Shown in pieces: positions 37,301 through 51,429 of a stretch of DNA of 64,000 bases (its first letter is position 1; each line of letters starts with the position of its first letter). Made by a program: the position numbers and the translations under genes. Under the pieces are notes generated by a model. It was not told where the DNA came from. It ran no database searches and saw nothing but the letters and a program-made list of their open reading frames with translations. The DNA lies in NCBI RefSeq assembly GCF_019578655.1, contig NC_063259.1, positions 30,863,277-30,927,276 on the forward strand. The letters run 5' to 3'. Origin of the DNA: Ricinus communis (Eukaryota; Streptophyta; Magnoliopsida; Malpighiales; Euphorbiaceae).

Positions 37301-39448
37301 TCCTTTTTGCAGCTCTCTTGGTCAAAACCTTGAAACGAGTACTTTTGTTTGGGAAATCTGCTTTGCAGTTTCCATTTCTATATTTGGCTTGGTACTATTT
37401 TCGTTTCTCATTGGAAATATGCAGGTTGGTGCTCTTTTTCGATTTTGTAGTCTATTTATGCAATTATGTTTAATGGTATGTGGAGAACTAGTTTCTCAAG
37501 CCAATTGTTTATGCTACTTATTGTCTGGACTATTGATCTTATCAATATGGGTCAGTCACAATTGGTTTAGGCATAACCCTATCATTTTCACATGTAAAAT
37601 GAAGCCTCTGTGTAAGTTATACTTTGATGTTCTTAGAGTTAGTTTTTAAATTTGTGATGGAATTTTTTTCTTTAGCAATTTGTTTTTTTTTTGCTTGCAT
37701 CTATATTAATATTCTCTCTTTCCTTCTTCATTTTTTTTAAAATTTTTTCAACTTTTATGTTTAAGATAAAATTAAAAAAGTTACTTCACCAAGATCTTTT
37801 GACAGGTTCATATGTAACTGGGCACACACATTTGATCTGCTATGTAAGAAATTTTTTTTATTTGTCATCAAGAATGCTATAGTGTTTTTCTTTAAAAAGA
37901 TATTTTATTGGATACTCAGCCAGATCTTTAAGAAACACTACTTTTGGAAAGTTAACAATGTTTTGGTTCAGCTGACTAGTTTACACGAGTAAAAAGAGAC
38001 AGTTGGGTACAAAATTTGTACTGCTAGGTTTTAAAATTTTTTGAACTGAAGCTGCTTTGAAACAGACATATCTGCAATCCACAACCACAAGATTGGAGGA
38101 AATGAGAGTTAAGAGGCGTGATGCAGAACAGTGGATGTCTCATCGCTTACTTCCTGAGAATCTCAGAGAACGTATCAGGCGACATGAACAATACAAATGG
38201 CAAGAAACCAGGGGTGTTGATGAGGAGAATTTGGTTTGCAATCTTCCCAGAGACCTCAGAAGGGACATAAAACGTCATCTCTGCTTGGCCTTGCTTATGA
38301 GGGTGGGTCTTTTCTCCTCTTATCTCTAAGAGGTTGATGCACTGTTGTTTGTTTAATATTTTTCCTTACAAAATGGTTTCTACTTGTTTGAATTATTTCA
38401 GGATATCTTACCATTATTTGTATTTTACTTGGCATCATTAGTTATTCTTGATATGTCCATAGATTTTTTTTTTTTTTAAATGTTAATCTTGCTAGTAAGA
38501 CCATTAAAAAAATTGGCTCCTTATTAATTGTTTATGGTAGTTGAGGTAATAATTTAATGAAATGACTTCTTGTTTCTGTGAATATCATTGGTGTTTTGCA
38601 AGAAAGTGCAGCTATTTCAAGTTTTTCTTTTCTCAATATGTATAGATACTCGTTTATATTTATGTAGATCAAGTTTGTGTATAGAATCTCTATCCATCTT
38701 TGCTTAGCTCTGGATCTTTAATTTTTTCTCATGTCCTGGATGTTCACAGGTGCCTATGTTTGAGAAAATGGATGAGCAACTACTGGATGCAATGTGTGAC
38801 CGTCTCAAGCCAGCTCTCTACACAGAGGAAAGCTACATTGTTCGAGAGGGAGACCCTGTTGATGAGATGCTTTTCATCATGCGAGGCAAGCTATTAACGA
38901 TGACCACTAATGGTGGAAGAACTGGCTTCTTCAACTCTGAGTACCTTAAGGCTGGTGATTTCTGTGGAGAGGAATTGCTGACGTGGGCCCTAGATCCCAA
39001 CTCCTCTTCTAACCTTCCTATCTCAACAAGAACTGTTCAAACCCTTACTGAAGTCGAAGCATTTGCCTTAATGGCTGATGACTTGAAATTTGTCGCGTCC
39101 CAATTCCGGAGACTTCACAGCAAGCAACTCCGCCACACTTTCAGGTTTTACTCACAGCAATGGAGGACTTGGGCAGCATGTTTTATACAAGCTGCCTGGC
39201 GACGATATAGTAAAAAGAAACTTGAAGAGTCCCTCCGTCAAGAGGAGAACAGGTTGCAAGATGCATTAGCCAAGACGAGTGGAAACTCACCTAGTTTAGG
39301 TGCCACCATATACGCCTCAAGATTTGCTGCAAATGCGCTTCGTGCTCTTCGGCGTACGGGTACTCGCAAGGCAAGGTTACTGGAGAGGGTGCCACCAATG
39401 CTGCTTCAGAAACCTGCAGAACCAGATTTTACAGCTGAAGAACGGTAG
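34374..39448 (+). CDS. CNGC1: Cyclic nucleotide-gated ion channel, CNGC1-like (seven coding exons, 713 aa)
   Basis: Plasma-membrane cation channel gated by cyclic nucleotides and modulated by calmodulin. Exons: 34374-34402, 34810-35377, 35829-36041, 36481-36764, 37313-37424, 38066-38302, 38750-39448, total 2142 nt in phase. The start MNYSQEKFVRFQDWRSEK matches the conserved CNGC1-type N-terminus and is split by the first intron. Six membrane helices span about residues 85-380 (for example WNKIFVLSCLIAVSLDPLFF). The pore region FFYCFWWGLRNLSSLGQNLE is followed by S6 (LVLFSFLIGNMQ). The C-linker contains RVKRRDAEQWMSHRLLPENL. The nucleotide-binding phosphate cassette is AGDFCGEELLTWALDP. An IQ motif follows in AACFIQAAWRRYSKKK. 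The C-terminus PPMLLQKPAEPDF is typical. A decayed copy of the last exon lies immediately downstream. Confidence 0.96.
36299..36400 (+). repeat. 54-bp tandem duplication in a CNGC intron
   Basis: Two copies starting AATGCATTTACTTTTATGTG at 36299 and 36353, in the intron just before the exon at 36481. They are essentially identical over about 48 bases. Confidence 0.9.
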
Positions 39449-39924
39449 GTGTAGACTATGTTTTATGATTTTTGTATTTGATTGTTGTGTACAAAGTAAA
39501 ATTAGAACTACTTCAGCCAACAAAGAAATGAAAATAGGGGAAGGGGGGAAGGGTTGGAATTGACGAATGACCGATGGTGGCTGGATGAGGATTGTGTAAT
39601 TTATATATGTTGTATATGGTGATGTATAATTGTATTCATTTTCAGCTTCCAGTGATCTTTCAATTTCACATGTTTTTCACTATGATTTGCATATACCATA
39701 GGCTACCAGATTATTGGATTTCTTCGCCTTTGAATTTCAATAACTTGAATGTCAATTAACATGAGAAAATAAAGTAAACGAGCCGGATTCAAGTCTTAAT
39801 TGAGTTGATAAACTAATATGAGATGGCTTTCACAGAATAGACCATTGGTAGCTTCGCCCTTCTATGCGGATGCTAGTGTTAGCTTTTGTGCTTATCAGTT
39901 AATAGTTCAAATGACTCAGCATAC

Positions 39925-40600
39925 TACCAGATCCAATCTATGATCGTCTCAAGCACAGGGTATAGCTAGGGACTCCCAGTTGATGAGATGCTCTTCAATC
40001 TTCATTATGCGCGCCAGGCTAGAACCTATTATTAGCACCAATGGTGGAAGAACTTGCTTCTTCAACGTATGCTGACGTGGACCCTAGATCCTCACACCCT
40101 CATTTAACCTTCCTACCTCAACAAGAACTGTTCAATGCCTTACTGAAGCTGAAGCTTTTTCCTTTTTCAGCCGATGACCTAAATTGGTTACCTCTCAATT
40201 CCAGCTGCTTCGGGGCAGGCAAGACAGAACACGCTCTTATGTTTTACTCGCAGCAAGGCAGAACTTGGGTAGCATGCTGTACACATATATATTCAAGGTG
40301 CATGGCGAAAGGAATAGAAAAAAGAAGCTCGAGGAGTTTCCCCGTCCACAGGAGAATAGGTTGCAAGAAGCATCCAAGACAATCGGGAAACCGCCGAGCT
40401 TAACAGCCACCACATATCCCTCGAGATTTGCTGCTAATATACTTCGAGCTCCACCGCGTACCAGCACTCGCAAGGCAAGGTTCCATTGCTGCTACTTCAG
40501 AAGCCTGTGGAACCTGATTTTACAGTTGACGAACTATACTTAAGTTGTTGTGTAGCAAGTAAAATTAGAATTATTTCAGAGTTCAGCCAACAAAGAAATG
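39925..40600 (+). pseudogene. Truncated tandem copy of the CNGC terminal exon
   Basis: From about 39925 the DNA repeats, with many changes, the last CNGC exon and the start of its 3' UTR (parent about 38775-39540). Shared stretches include GATCGTCTCAAGC, GTTGATGAGATGCT, AATGGTGGAAGAACT, TCAACAAGAACTGTTCAA, the IQ-region remnant and GAAGCCTGTGGAACCTGATT. The shared 3' UTR stretch AGCCAACAAAGAAATG lies near 40587. Deletions shift the frame repeatedly, so the open frames at 40041-40403 and 40184-40543 are pieces in different frames. No earlier exons are present, so it cannot encode a channel. Confidence 0.88.
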
Positions 40601-41883
40601 GAACTGGGGTTTGGCATAGTGAGGTTTATGTAATTCATAGTATCTTGTATATGGTAAAAACACATGTAACAAATGAGATTCAGAAAATGCACCAGAAGTT
40701 CATTTTAAAAGCATGAATCTCCTATTTAACACCATTAGAACTGATGCAAGTTTTGATCGTAAATCACTTTCTATTTACCGACCTATAATAAGCCTGTACT
40801 CAACTTCAGGTGAAGAGATGACGTCCTCTTCATCTCCATAAAACGTTTATCAATTTTCTTGTTGTTGTCTTCTTCCTCCGTTGCTAACTCATCAGCTTCT
40901 CAAACGGCAATGGATGCAAAAAAGAAAATTGTCAGGAAATTCAGACGACAAGGATTTGTTTCCTGCCGCCTTTTCTTGCCGTCCATAATGGAATTTAGAC
41001 GACAACGGATCTTCTCCCATCATTTTCAACGACCAGCTACTTAAAAAGGACACACCCGGAGAGTCATTAATGTTAAAAAGCGCGAAAGGGGATGTTAGTT
41101 AGTTTATTTTTGAACATTTGAAGCTTCAGTGTAGCGTTTTTCAGTCTCTAGGTTTTTGCTCTATAATTCCATTAGATTATTCGATTTTTTTTCCTTCTCT
41201 TTTTCTTAATCTTTCCCAAATTTTGCAGAAAGAAAATGCAGAAGTTACAACGAGTAAAAATATGAGTTTTAGTTTAATTGGGTAAGGAAGAAAAGATAAT
41301 TATTATAAAACAGAAAGAAAAATAGAAAAAGCACACTAAAGGCTATTACATGATCCATTAGGTTATATATGAGTATATATATATATATTGGGTTCAAAAT
41401 GCTATAGATTTTTTGCACTCGAGATGGGTTATAAACTTCTAATTATGACCATGTTGTCTTTTGTAATTCCGAAAGTTCGCTTGCATTGCGATTCAGGACC
41501 TAGTTGAAACAATAAATTCGTCCTATATTGTTTCTAAAACGATTTCTAAATTATTGCAATCTCAGGGTGACTTTATTTTGCGTTTGGTGCATCTCCCAAC
41601 TCCCATATATTTTTGAAAATTGAAAAGAAACTACAGTTTATTGTGCTAGCTACTATCACTGGGCTGTTTAATTTGTATCATTATGACATCAATCACCGTT
41701 GAATTTCGTGATCAAAATTTACAGATATTAACTCTAGATAAATGCACCACCTCGATCAAAAGATACTTACAAAATGTTGTAGTTATGGATGCTGATCTTG
41801 GGTGTCTCAAATTCAAGTCAGCTGCGAATTATACGAAGAATGGGAGCTTAAAATCCCCAATAAAATGGTGAAACTGATAAAAA
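40601..41883. other. Intergenic between CNGC fragment and PKP4-like gene
   Basis: AT-rich DNA with no supported gene. A 61-codon frame at 40859-41044 (+) shows no known domain. The right end is the 3' flank of the minus-strand PKP4-like gene. Confidence 0.45.
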
Positions 41884-44800
41884 TCAGAAGAGGTGGCTGC
41901 AGAGTAAAATGGACTTCAATTCTGTTTTCATCTTCGTGGAGTTCGAATGGAGGATTTTGTCTAAAGTTGAAACAGCTCCCGCAATGTGTTTCCCTTTATT
42001 CAGCATTATACAGCTTACCCTGTCACGATGAGATAAAGGCACCTCAGGTATCTTGTTGAGCCATATCAGAGAAATCTTTAAATAAATATGCGGAGAGCCA
42101 TTACTAGAAAACACAAGGCCAGGTGAAATTCTGGATGTTGGTCCTATGATAGCAACATGCTTAAATACTTTATAGCAATTAGCAATACAGACATGAAGGA
42201 AAGACAATCTGACAAACTTTAAGAAGCTAATCTCATTTATCAATAATTGAAATGATGGCATGAAGGACATATTACCTCCTTCCATTGGCTGCATCAGTGA
42301 TTTCTGCTCGAGTGGGGACACCAGACTTTACGAGCGACTCCAAGACCTGAGTTGCCCAAATGACTGGTACATGTGCAGCATCGCAAAGAGAGATAATTTC
42401 TTCCTGCATATCAGCCAGCCTTTCCCACCCACACTCCACCGCAAGATCTCCTCTAGCAATCATGACTCCCAATGGATTTGGAGACTTCATCGCCTCCAAC
42501 AGCAATAAAGGCAATGTTTCAAAACCACTCTTTGTCTCAATCTTCAATACAATCCCAAGATTTTCAAGTTTCCGTCTCTCCAATTCTTGGCGGAGCATAG
42601 TAATATCATGAGCATCTCGGACAAAAGAAATACCTAACATGTCAGCATGAGCAGCTATGAACTCAAGATCCATAAGATCCTTTGAAGTAAGCCCCTCGTA
42701 CTGAACAGTGCTCTCTGGGATGTTTATGGATTTTTCGGATCCAAGTTTCGTGCCTTTAGGACCGGCATGAGTGATTGAAACTGTGATCTCTGATATACTT
42801 GTTCCTTGGATAACTCCCCAAATCTTCCCGTCATCAAAAGCAATTGGCTCACCAGGTTTCACTGAATCAAATAGGTACCCAGAGGAACAAGTAAGCCTAT
42901 GAGTGCCACTTGTGGATACAGATAGTTCATCTTCTTTAGAAGCACTGCCTCGTGATATAATCAGTAGGTCCCCAACTTTCAGTCTGACAAATGGCTCAGT
43001 CACTGGGACATCAACCACCTCTCCAACAGGAGACCTGCTTTTCTTTCCCTTCATAAACAGTTGTGTTCCTGACTGAACATAAGCAGTGCTAGTACACTCC
43101 GCCACATATCCAGTTCCAGAAAAAACATGAAACTTTCCAGAAATCTTGAGTCTCCTTTTTTTCCCTCTAGCATCAGAAAATCTTAAACTGTCACCTACCT
43201 CAAGCTTAGTAAGAAATTCTTGGTCATCTAAGAATAAAACTGCATTGGTAGAAAAATGAGAAGGAGGAGGACCTGCTTCTTTGTGTGACAGCCAAACTTG
43301 AGCAGGAAAGATTACATTTCCAGCAGCAGATTTTTTAGGGGATATTTTCATCACAGCTGGACCAGGCTTCAGCTTTCCTGTTCGGAGCTTTGGTCCAGCT
43401 AAATCCATGAGAACTCGACAAGGTTTTTCTAGCATTTGAGAACTCTCTCTTACTCTTCTGATTATCTCACTCCAAGTACTAGGACTTCCATGTGCACAGT
43501 TGATACGAATAATTGAGGCCCCTGCCTTCATGAGCTCAGTAATAAACGCTTCACTCTCAATAGCTTCCTCCCCAACCGTTACCATGATATGAGTAGTTCT
43601 ACCATCTTCCAGTTGGCCCAACAACAACTCTCTGTTAGAGAATACCTTCTTCCTCATTGTTTGTATTGTAAAGGCTGCAAACTCTTGTTGGTTTAATCTT
43701 TTATGAGAGAAAATGCCTCCATCGATGTTTTCATCAGGTTTTCGAGGATCAGTGTTTGAGTTCTCCAATACTTGAATACTTGCAGTAAGACTTGCAAGGA
43801 CATGTGAATTGATAGTCTCCAAATTCAGAAGACCAATCAAAGAGAGATCATACTTCAGCTGCTCGACATCAAGGCATCTCAATGCCAGATAATGAATCAA
43901 GTTATTTGCACTAGCCAAGTAATTTCTGCTAACATAGAAAAAGAGAGATTAGATGGTGCTCATAATATAAGATATTCTTTTTCTTGTTTTTTTTAGAAAG
44001 GACAATTTTGATAAATTGAGAAAAGATGTGCATCTAGAACACTAAAGGTGAGGTCTCAGTATGGCGTAAGAGCATATCACACCTCTGGTACAATTTATAA
44101 ACACGATGATGCAGCAATCATTGCAAATAGTAAATAGTCCAATGATAAATGTACCACAAGGTTATTTCAGCATGACAAATAGATGGGGAATTTCAATAGC
44201 AGAATATTTAAAGAAATACGCTAATAGCATGGAAAATTATATCCTCACTTAAAAAGGCATGGTTCTGCTTTCAAGCAATTATGGGAAGAAAAGGCATGGA
44301 ATTATCTGATTTCTGTCACAGCAAGGCATATGCATGAATCTATTACAACAATCTTGTGAAATTATTAAACTACACACTCATTCATTGGTCTAATGTGGTC
44401 CACAACGTAATCTGACGGTGAAACGTTTCAGACTAGACCACACAATCGCCCCTAGCTGACATGTACTCAACATAATGCATAGGACCATGAGTTAAAGGAT
44501 AACTGTATCTCAAAGCAATAAAACATACTTGTGACACAATTGAAGTTTAGAAGCATTCCATTGCTCCGAAGCTAAGATATGCAATTTAATGGCCTTTAAT
44601 TTATCAAGTAAGCTTCCTTGTCTCCCCAGAAGCTCAACCGTATGAGCAAGGCTAGCTTCTGAAACAGAAGAAACAACTCTGGCATCCTCCGAAACACTGG
44701 AAGTCTCATCATCTTCCAGAGGAAGTTCCATTTGATGATCATCAGTGCAACCACGAAAGCTGCCCCAATCGTTTTCATCGGGAATGGAAAAAGCCAAAGT

Positions 44801-45113
44801 TGTTGACTTTGATTTAATAGCTAATAATTGAATAATGCAACTGGGCTGCCTTCCATTAAGTCTACAGGACACATTTGTAAAAGGCTTCACCTTTAAGTTG
44901 GAAAATACAAACCCTAAGAAATCAACAGATTGAATAGCCTGAGAAAGCAAAAGAAATAATACATTACAAAACAGGAGTTATCTCAGAAGTATCTTAAACT
45001 GGACTGTGTAATTTTATTAACCTAATCACAATAGAAGTGCATGTTGCAAACAAGGAGGCAATTACATGGTAATGACTTGTGAATGTAAGAGCTGAAATTG
45101 CATTAAGCGACAT
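41884..45113 (-). CDS. PKP4: Pyruvate kinase family protein, plastidial PKP4-like (four coding exons, 747 aa)
   Basis: Exons (minus): 45113-45066, 44938-44529, 43925-42276, 42019-41884; 2244 nt in phase. The start [16 protein letters not shown] is Ser/Thr-rich and lacks acidic residues, consistent with a plastid transit peptide. A family-specific N-terminal region of about 240 residues follows. The kinase barrel holds [21 protein letters not shown], the catalytic KIE in [19 protein letters not shown], and WATQVLES with [13 protein letters not shown]. It stops soon after [14 protein letters not shown], so the C-terminal allosteric domain of ordinary pyruvate kinases is missing. The usual D-T-K-G-P-E segment reads D-L-A-G-P-K, matching residues linked to K+ independence. 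Activity (phosphoenolpyruvate plus ADP to pyruvate plus ATP) is therefore not assured. Closest family member recalled is At3g49160. A non-coding leader exon probably precedes, with a donor near 45238 and an acceptor near 45152. Confidence 0.93.
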
Positions 45114-45239
45114 CTAGAATCCCCAGAAGTGAGCAGACATAAACAAGACCTGCCAAAAAAAAAAAAAAAAAGATCGACAATTTGAAGAATTTTGTGCAGA
45201 GTTTAAGAGAGGGAGAAGAATTTATAAGAATGGTACCTT

Positions 45240-46605
45240 TATAGCGAGAGACGGCGAGAGAGAAAGGATTAGAAATTATCAAATTATTTCTATAGGAAAT
45301 TTGTGATCTTTTTATGTTGTTTCAGGGAGAGCTAATCAATTATTAGAATTCTTTTGTGTAGAGACGAGAACTATAGAGAGGCAAAAGAAAGAAAGAAATG
45401 AGAAAGAGGAGTGTGGACGGCGTGTGCCAGATTCACTCTAGATTCAATACGTGGCAGTACCTAGAAAAGTCGTCGCCTCCGATATTATTATTCTTTTTTT
45501 GATATTATTTCTCATTTACCTACTTTTCTTTTTTCTTTTTTCTTTATATAATTTCTTTTTGGTTTTTAAATAGTTCAGCAAGAAATTAACTATAAATTCC
45601 CCTCTATTATTATAGAATAAAGTCAAAGTAAAAAAGACTCGAGTTTTACTTTTTGTAAATATATTAGAAAAATAATAAACCTGGTATTTAATTTTTTTAT
45701 TTTTACTATTTTAGTATTTAGGTGATTTTTTATAAGAGTGCATATTTTATTCGGCTAAAACTGCTGAAATAATTTTAAATAATAAAATAATTTAAATATT
45801 TTCCATTATTCTTATAATCTCACGTTCTTATTCTTCTTCTTTTTTTCTATCAATTTTAATCACCATTTTCTTAAAAGTTTTTATTTATTTCTGAGGAAAT
45901 TAGAAGAATAAAAATGATAAATTTTAATTTTTCTCATTCATTTCCATTTTTATTCTTCTATTCTTCTTTTCTTAGAGAAAGGGGAGAAATTCTTCTTTTA
46001 TCAGAAAAAGGTGAGAAACGGAGAGAGATGTCCAGTTAATTTTTTCAAGAGTTTTTAAACAACAACAAATAATAAATTTATTTATTTTTTATAAAAATAA
46101 ATAAAATACCTAAAACTAAAAAAAAATACATATATATATATATAATAAAAAATAAAATATTAATAATTTTATTATTGAATTGTATTATTACTTTAATTTG
46201 TAAAAATTTGCTTAAAATACTATATTAACTGATGATTGAATAAAAAACAAATAGTTGTTTGTTTAAATATTATTTTATAATGACTTTTGATTTTACACGA
46301 TGGTTATCCTTATTATTAATAAGAAACATATTAATTTATCAACTGAATAATATAAACTGTAGTAGTTGACAAGGCAAGTGTTATATATTTATCAGATTCT
46401 GCTCATAGGCCGTGACACAAATAAGTAGCATTACAGTCGCTAACACTAATAACTCATCTGCTTGCTACCTACTTACTTTATAGATACTGAGACAGAGAAA
46501 CCGTAAATATATGACACGATAAAATCATGGCTATCATGTCTCTAAGGCAGATTCTGTATAATAACCGTCTACCCAGTAGTTCCACTGATCATGGAACTCC
46601 AATAA
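45240..46605. other. Intergenic: PKP4-like promoter and spermine synthase 3' flank
   Basis: AT-rich DNA upstream of the PKP4-like leader. A minus-strand TATATAA-like element is near 45545. Runs of A/T and a short (TA)n lie near 46130-46145. No gene is recognised. The + strand frame at 46527-46754 is only the antisense of the last spermine synthase exon. Confidence 0.5.
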
Positions 46606-49999
<3,394 letters not shown>

Positions 50000-50029
50000 A
50001 GATTATCCTTTTCTTCTCTGGCTCCAGTC

Positions 50030-51413
50030 TCTGAATAGATATCAACATATAATCATGACGAACTTCAAGAAAATGTTGAATCACAATAATATATGCAAAG
50101 TCTTTGCAGTAAGTTCATGCATCACCAGTTGAACATCGCAAGAAGACAGCAATCATATGTGAAAATAACATGCTAATAAAAGACCGCATACACATAGAAA
50201 GAAAGAGAGGATGGGGAATCAAATACAAGTAAAATTTACCGGAACTCCCACAGAGGTGTGCAACAACAACAAGAAGCAAGAGGCTTTCAATTTATAGAAA
50301 CAGAACCCCCCATTGAAAAAGAAAAGAAAAGGGAAAGTCAGTTTATAACTAAATAAAGTTAGAAGATGAATCTTCGCCAGAAAGACAGGAATAAAGAAAT
50401 TTAAGATCCAATAACTGATTTGATCTAGAATGATCAACGGAACCAAATAACAACTCTAATATCCAGGCTACTATTAGACATAGTTGCTACTAAAAACACA
50501 AGAATCATAATTAAGCAAGCATTAACCTTGCAAAAGTAGAGTCTCTGATTATTAAAGGAACCAAATCACAAACATTAATTTATAGCACCAACTAAAAACA
50601 CAAGAATCTTAATCAAGCAAGTGTTAATCATGCAAAAGTAGTCTCTGATTAAAAAAGGAATTACCTTTGATTTAGCACAATAACTCAAGAAGTCTAAAAG
50701 TCCTTTAAATAAAACAATCTAAAAGCTATCCAGTTTCAACAATATTAGAACATTCAAAAATCTGAAATAGAAAATAGAAATTTAAGAAGAAAAAGGGCAA
50801 GAAGTCAAAAGCGAATGAAATAAAAAAATACAAAAAAAGGAATTCCTGCACGCCTGTACTTGATTCTGTAGAGAACTAAAAGAAAAAAAAAAAAACAAAG
50901 CAAAAAAGCAATCTCAGTTTGAAAAGAAAATAGTCAAAATCATCTAGATCATTCCACAAAGAACAGCAGGAAATTTACGAACCTCTGTTTGGTTGGCAAG
51001 AAACAAAAGAAAAATAGTGAAAAACAAGCAAGTAATTACTCTCTTAAAGCTTTTAATCCCGTTTTCCCCCATGATAATACAATCAGTGATTTTCTCGAGA
51101 AACAAACAGAAATATTAGGGTTAACTAAAAGTGACATAAAAAAAGGAAAGCCAGCAAATACACTGCAATACGTCATTATGTTTTGACGAAATAAAAAAGA
51201 AATGGAAAAAAATTACATTTTGCATAAAACAGAATATTGATGTTATCATGCAACTAAAAAAAAAAAGATTGCATAAGGCATAAAAAGAAAAGAGAGACAG
51301 AGATATGATAATACCTGGTCACTGGTGTTAATGTGAGTGAGATACAGTATTGTTACTAAAGATGAATTAGCAATATAATAGAATATTAGGGTCTTGTGTG
51401 ATTATTAATATAT
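50030..51413 (-). promoter_or_regulatory. SPMS: Spermine synthase leader: upstream exon, 1.3-kb leader intron, TATA-like element
   Basis: On the minus strand TATATTAAT (51405-51413) precedes a leader exon ending CCAG|GTATTATC at 51315/51314. An acceptor TATTCAG|AGACTGG opens the second leader exon at 50030, which carries the ATG at 49999. Further donor-like sites (for example near 50664) could give alternative leaders. All are inferred from motifs. Confidence 0.45.
50489..50660. repeat. Imperfect 102-bp tandem duplication in the spermine synthase leader intron
   Basis: ACTAAAAACACAAGAATCNT begins at 50489 and again at 50591. Both copies continue through AAGCAAG, TGCAAAAGTAG and TCTCTGATT to AAAGGAA, ending at 50560 and 50660. 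Confidence 0.8.
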
Positions 51414-51429
51414 GGAGTGAGAGCGGGAA

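Noticed and set aside
40859..41044. 61-codon + strand frame after the CNGC fragment
   Set aside because: Basic, low-complexity sequence without a family; no promoter or splice context.
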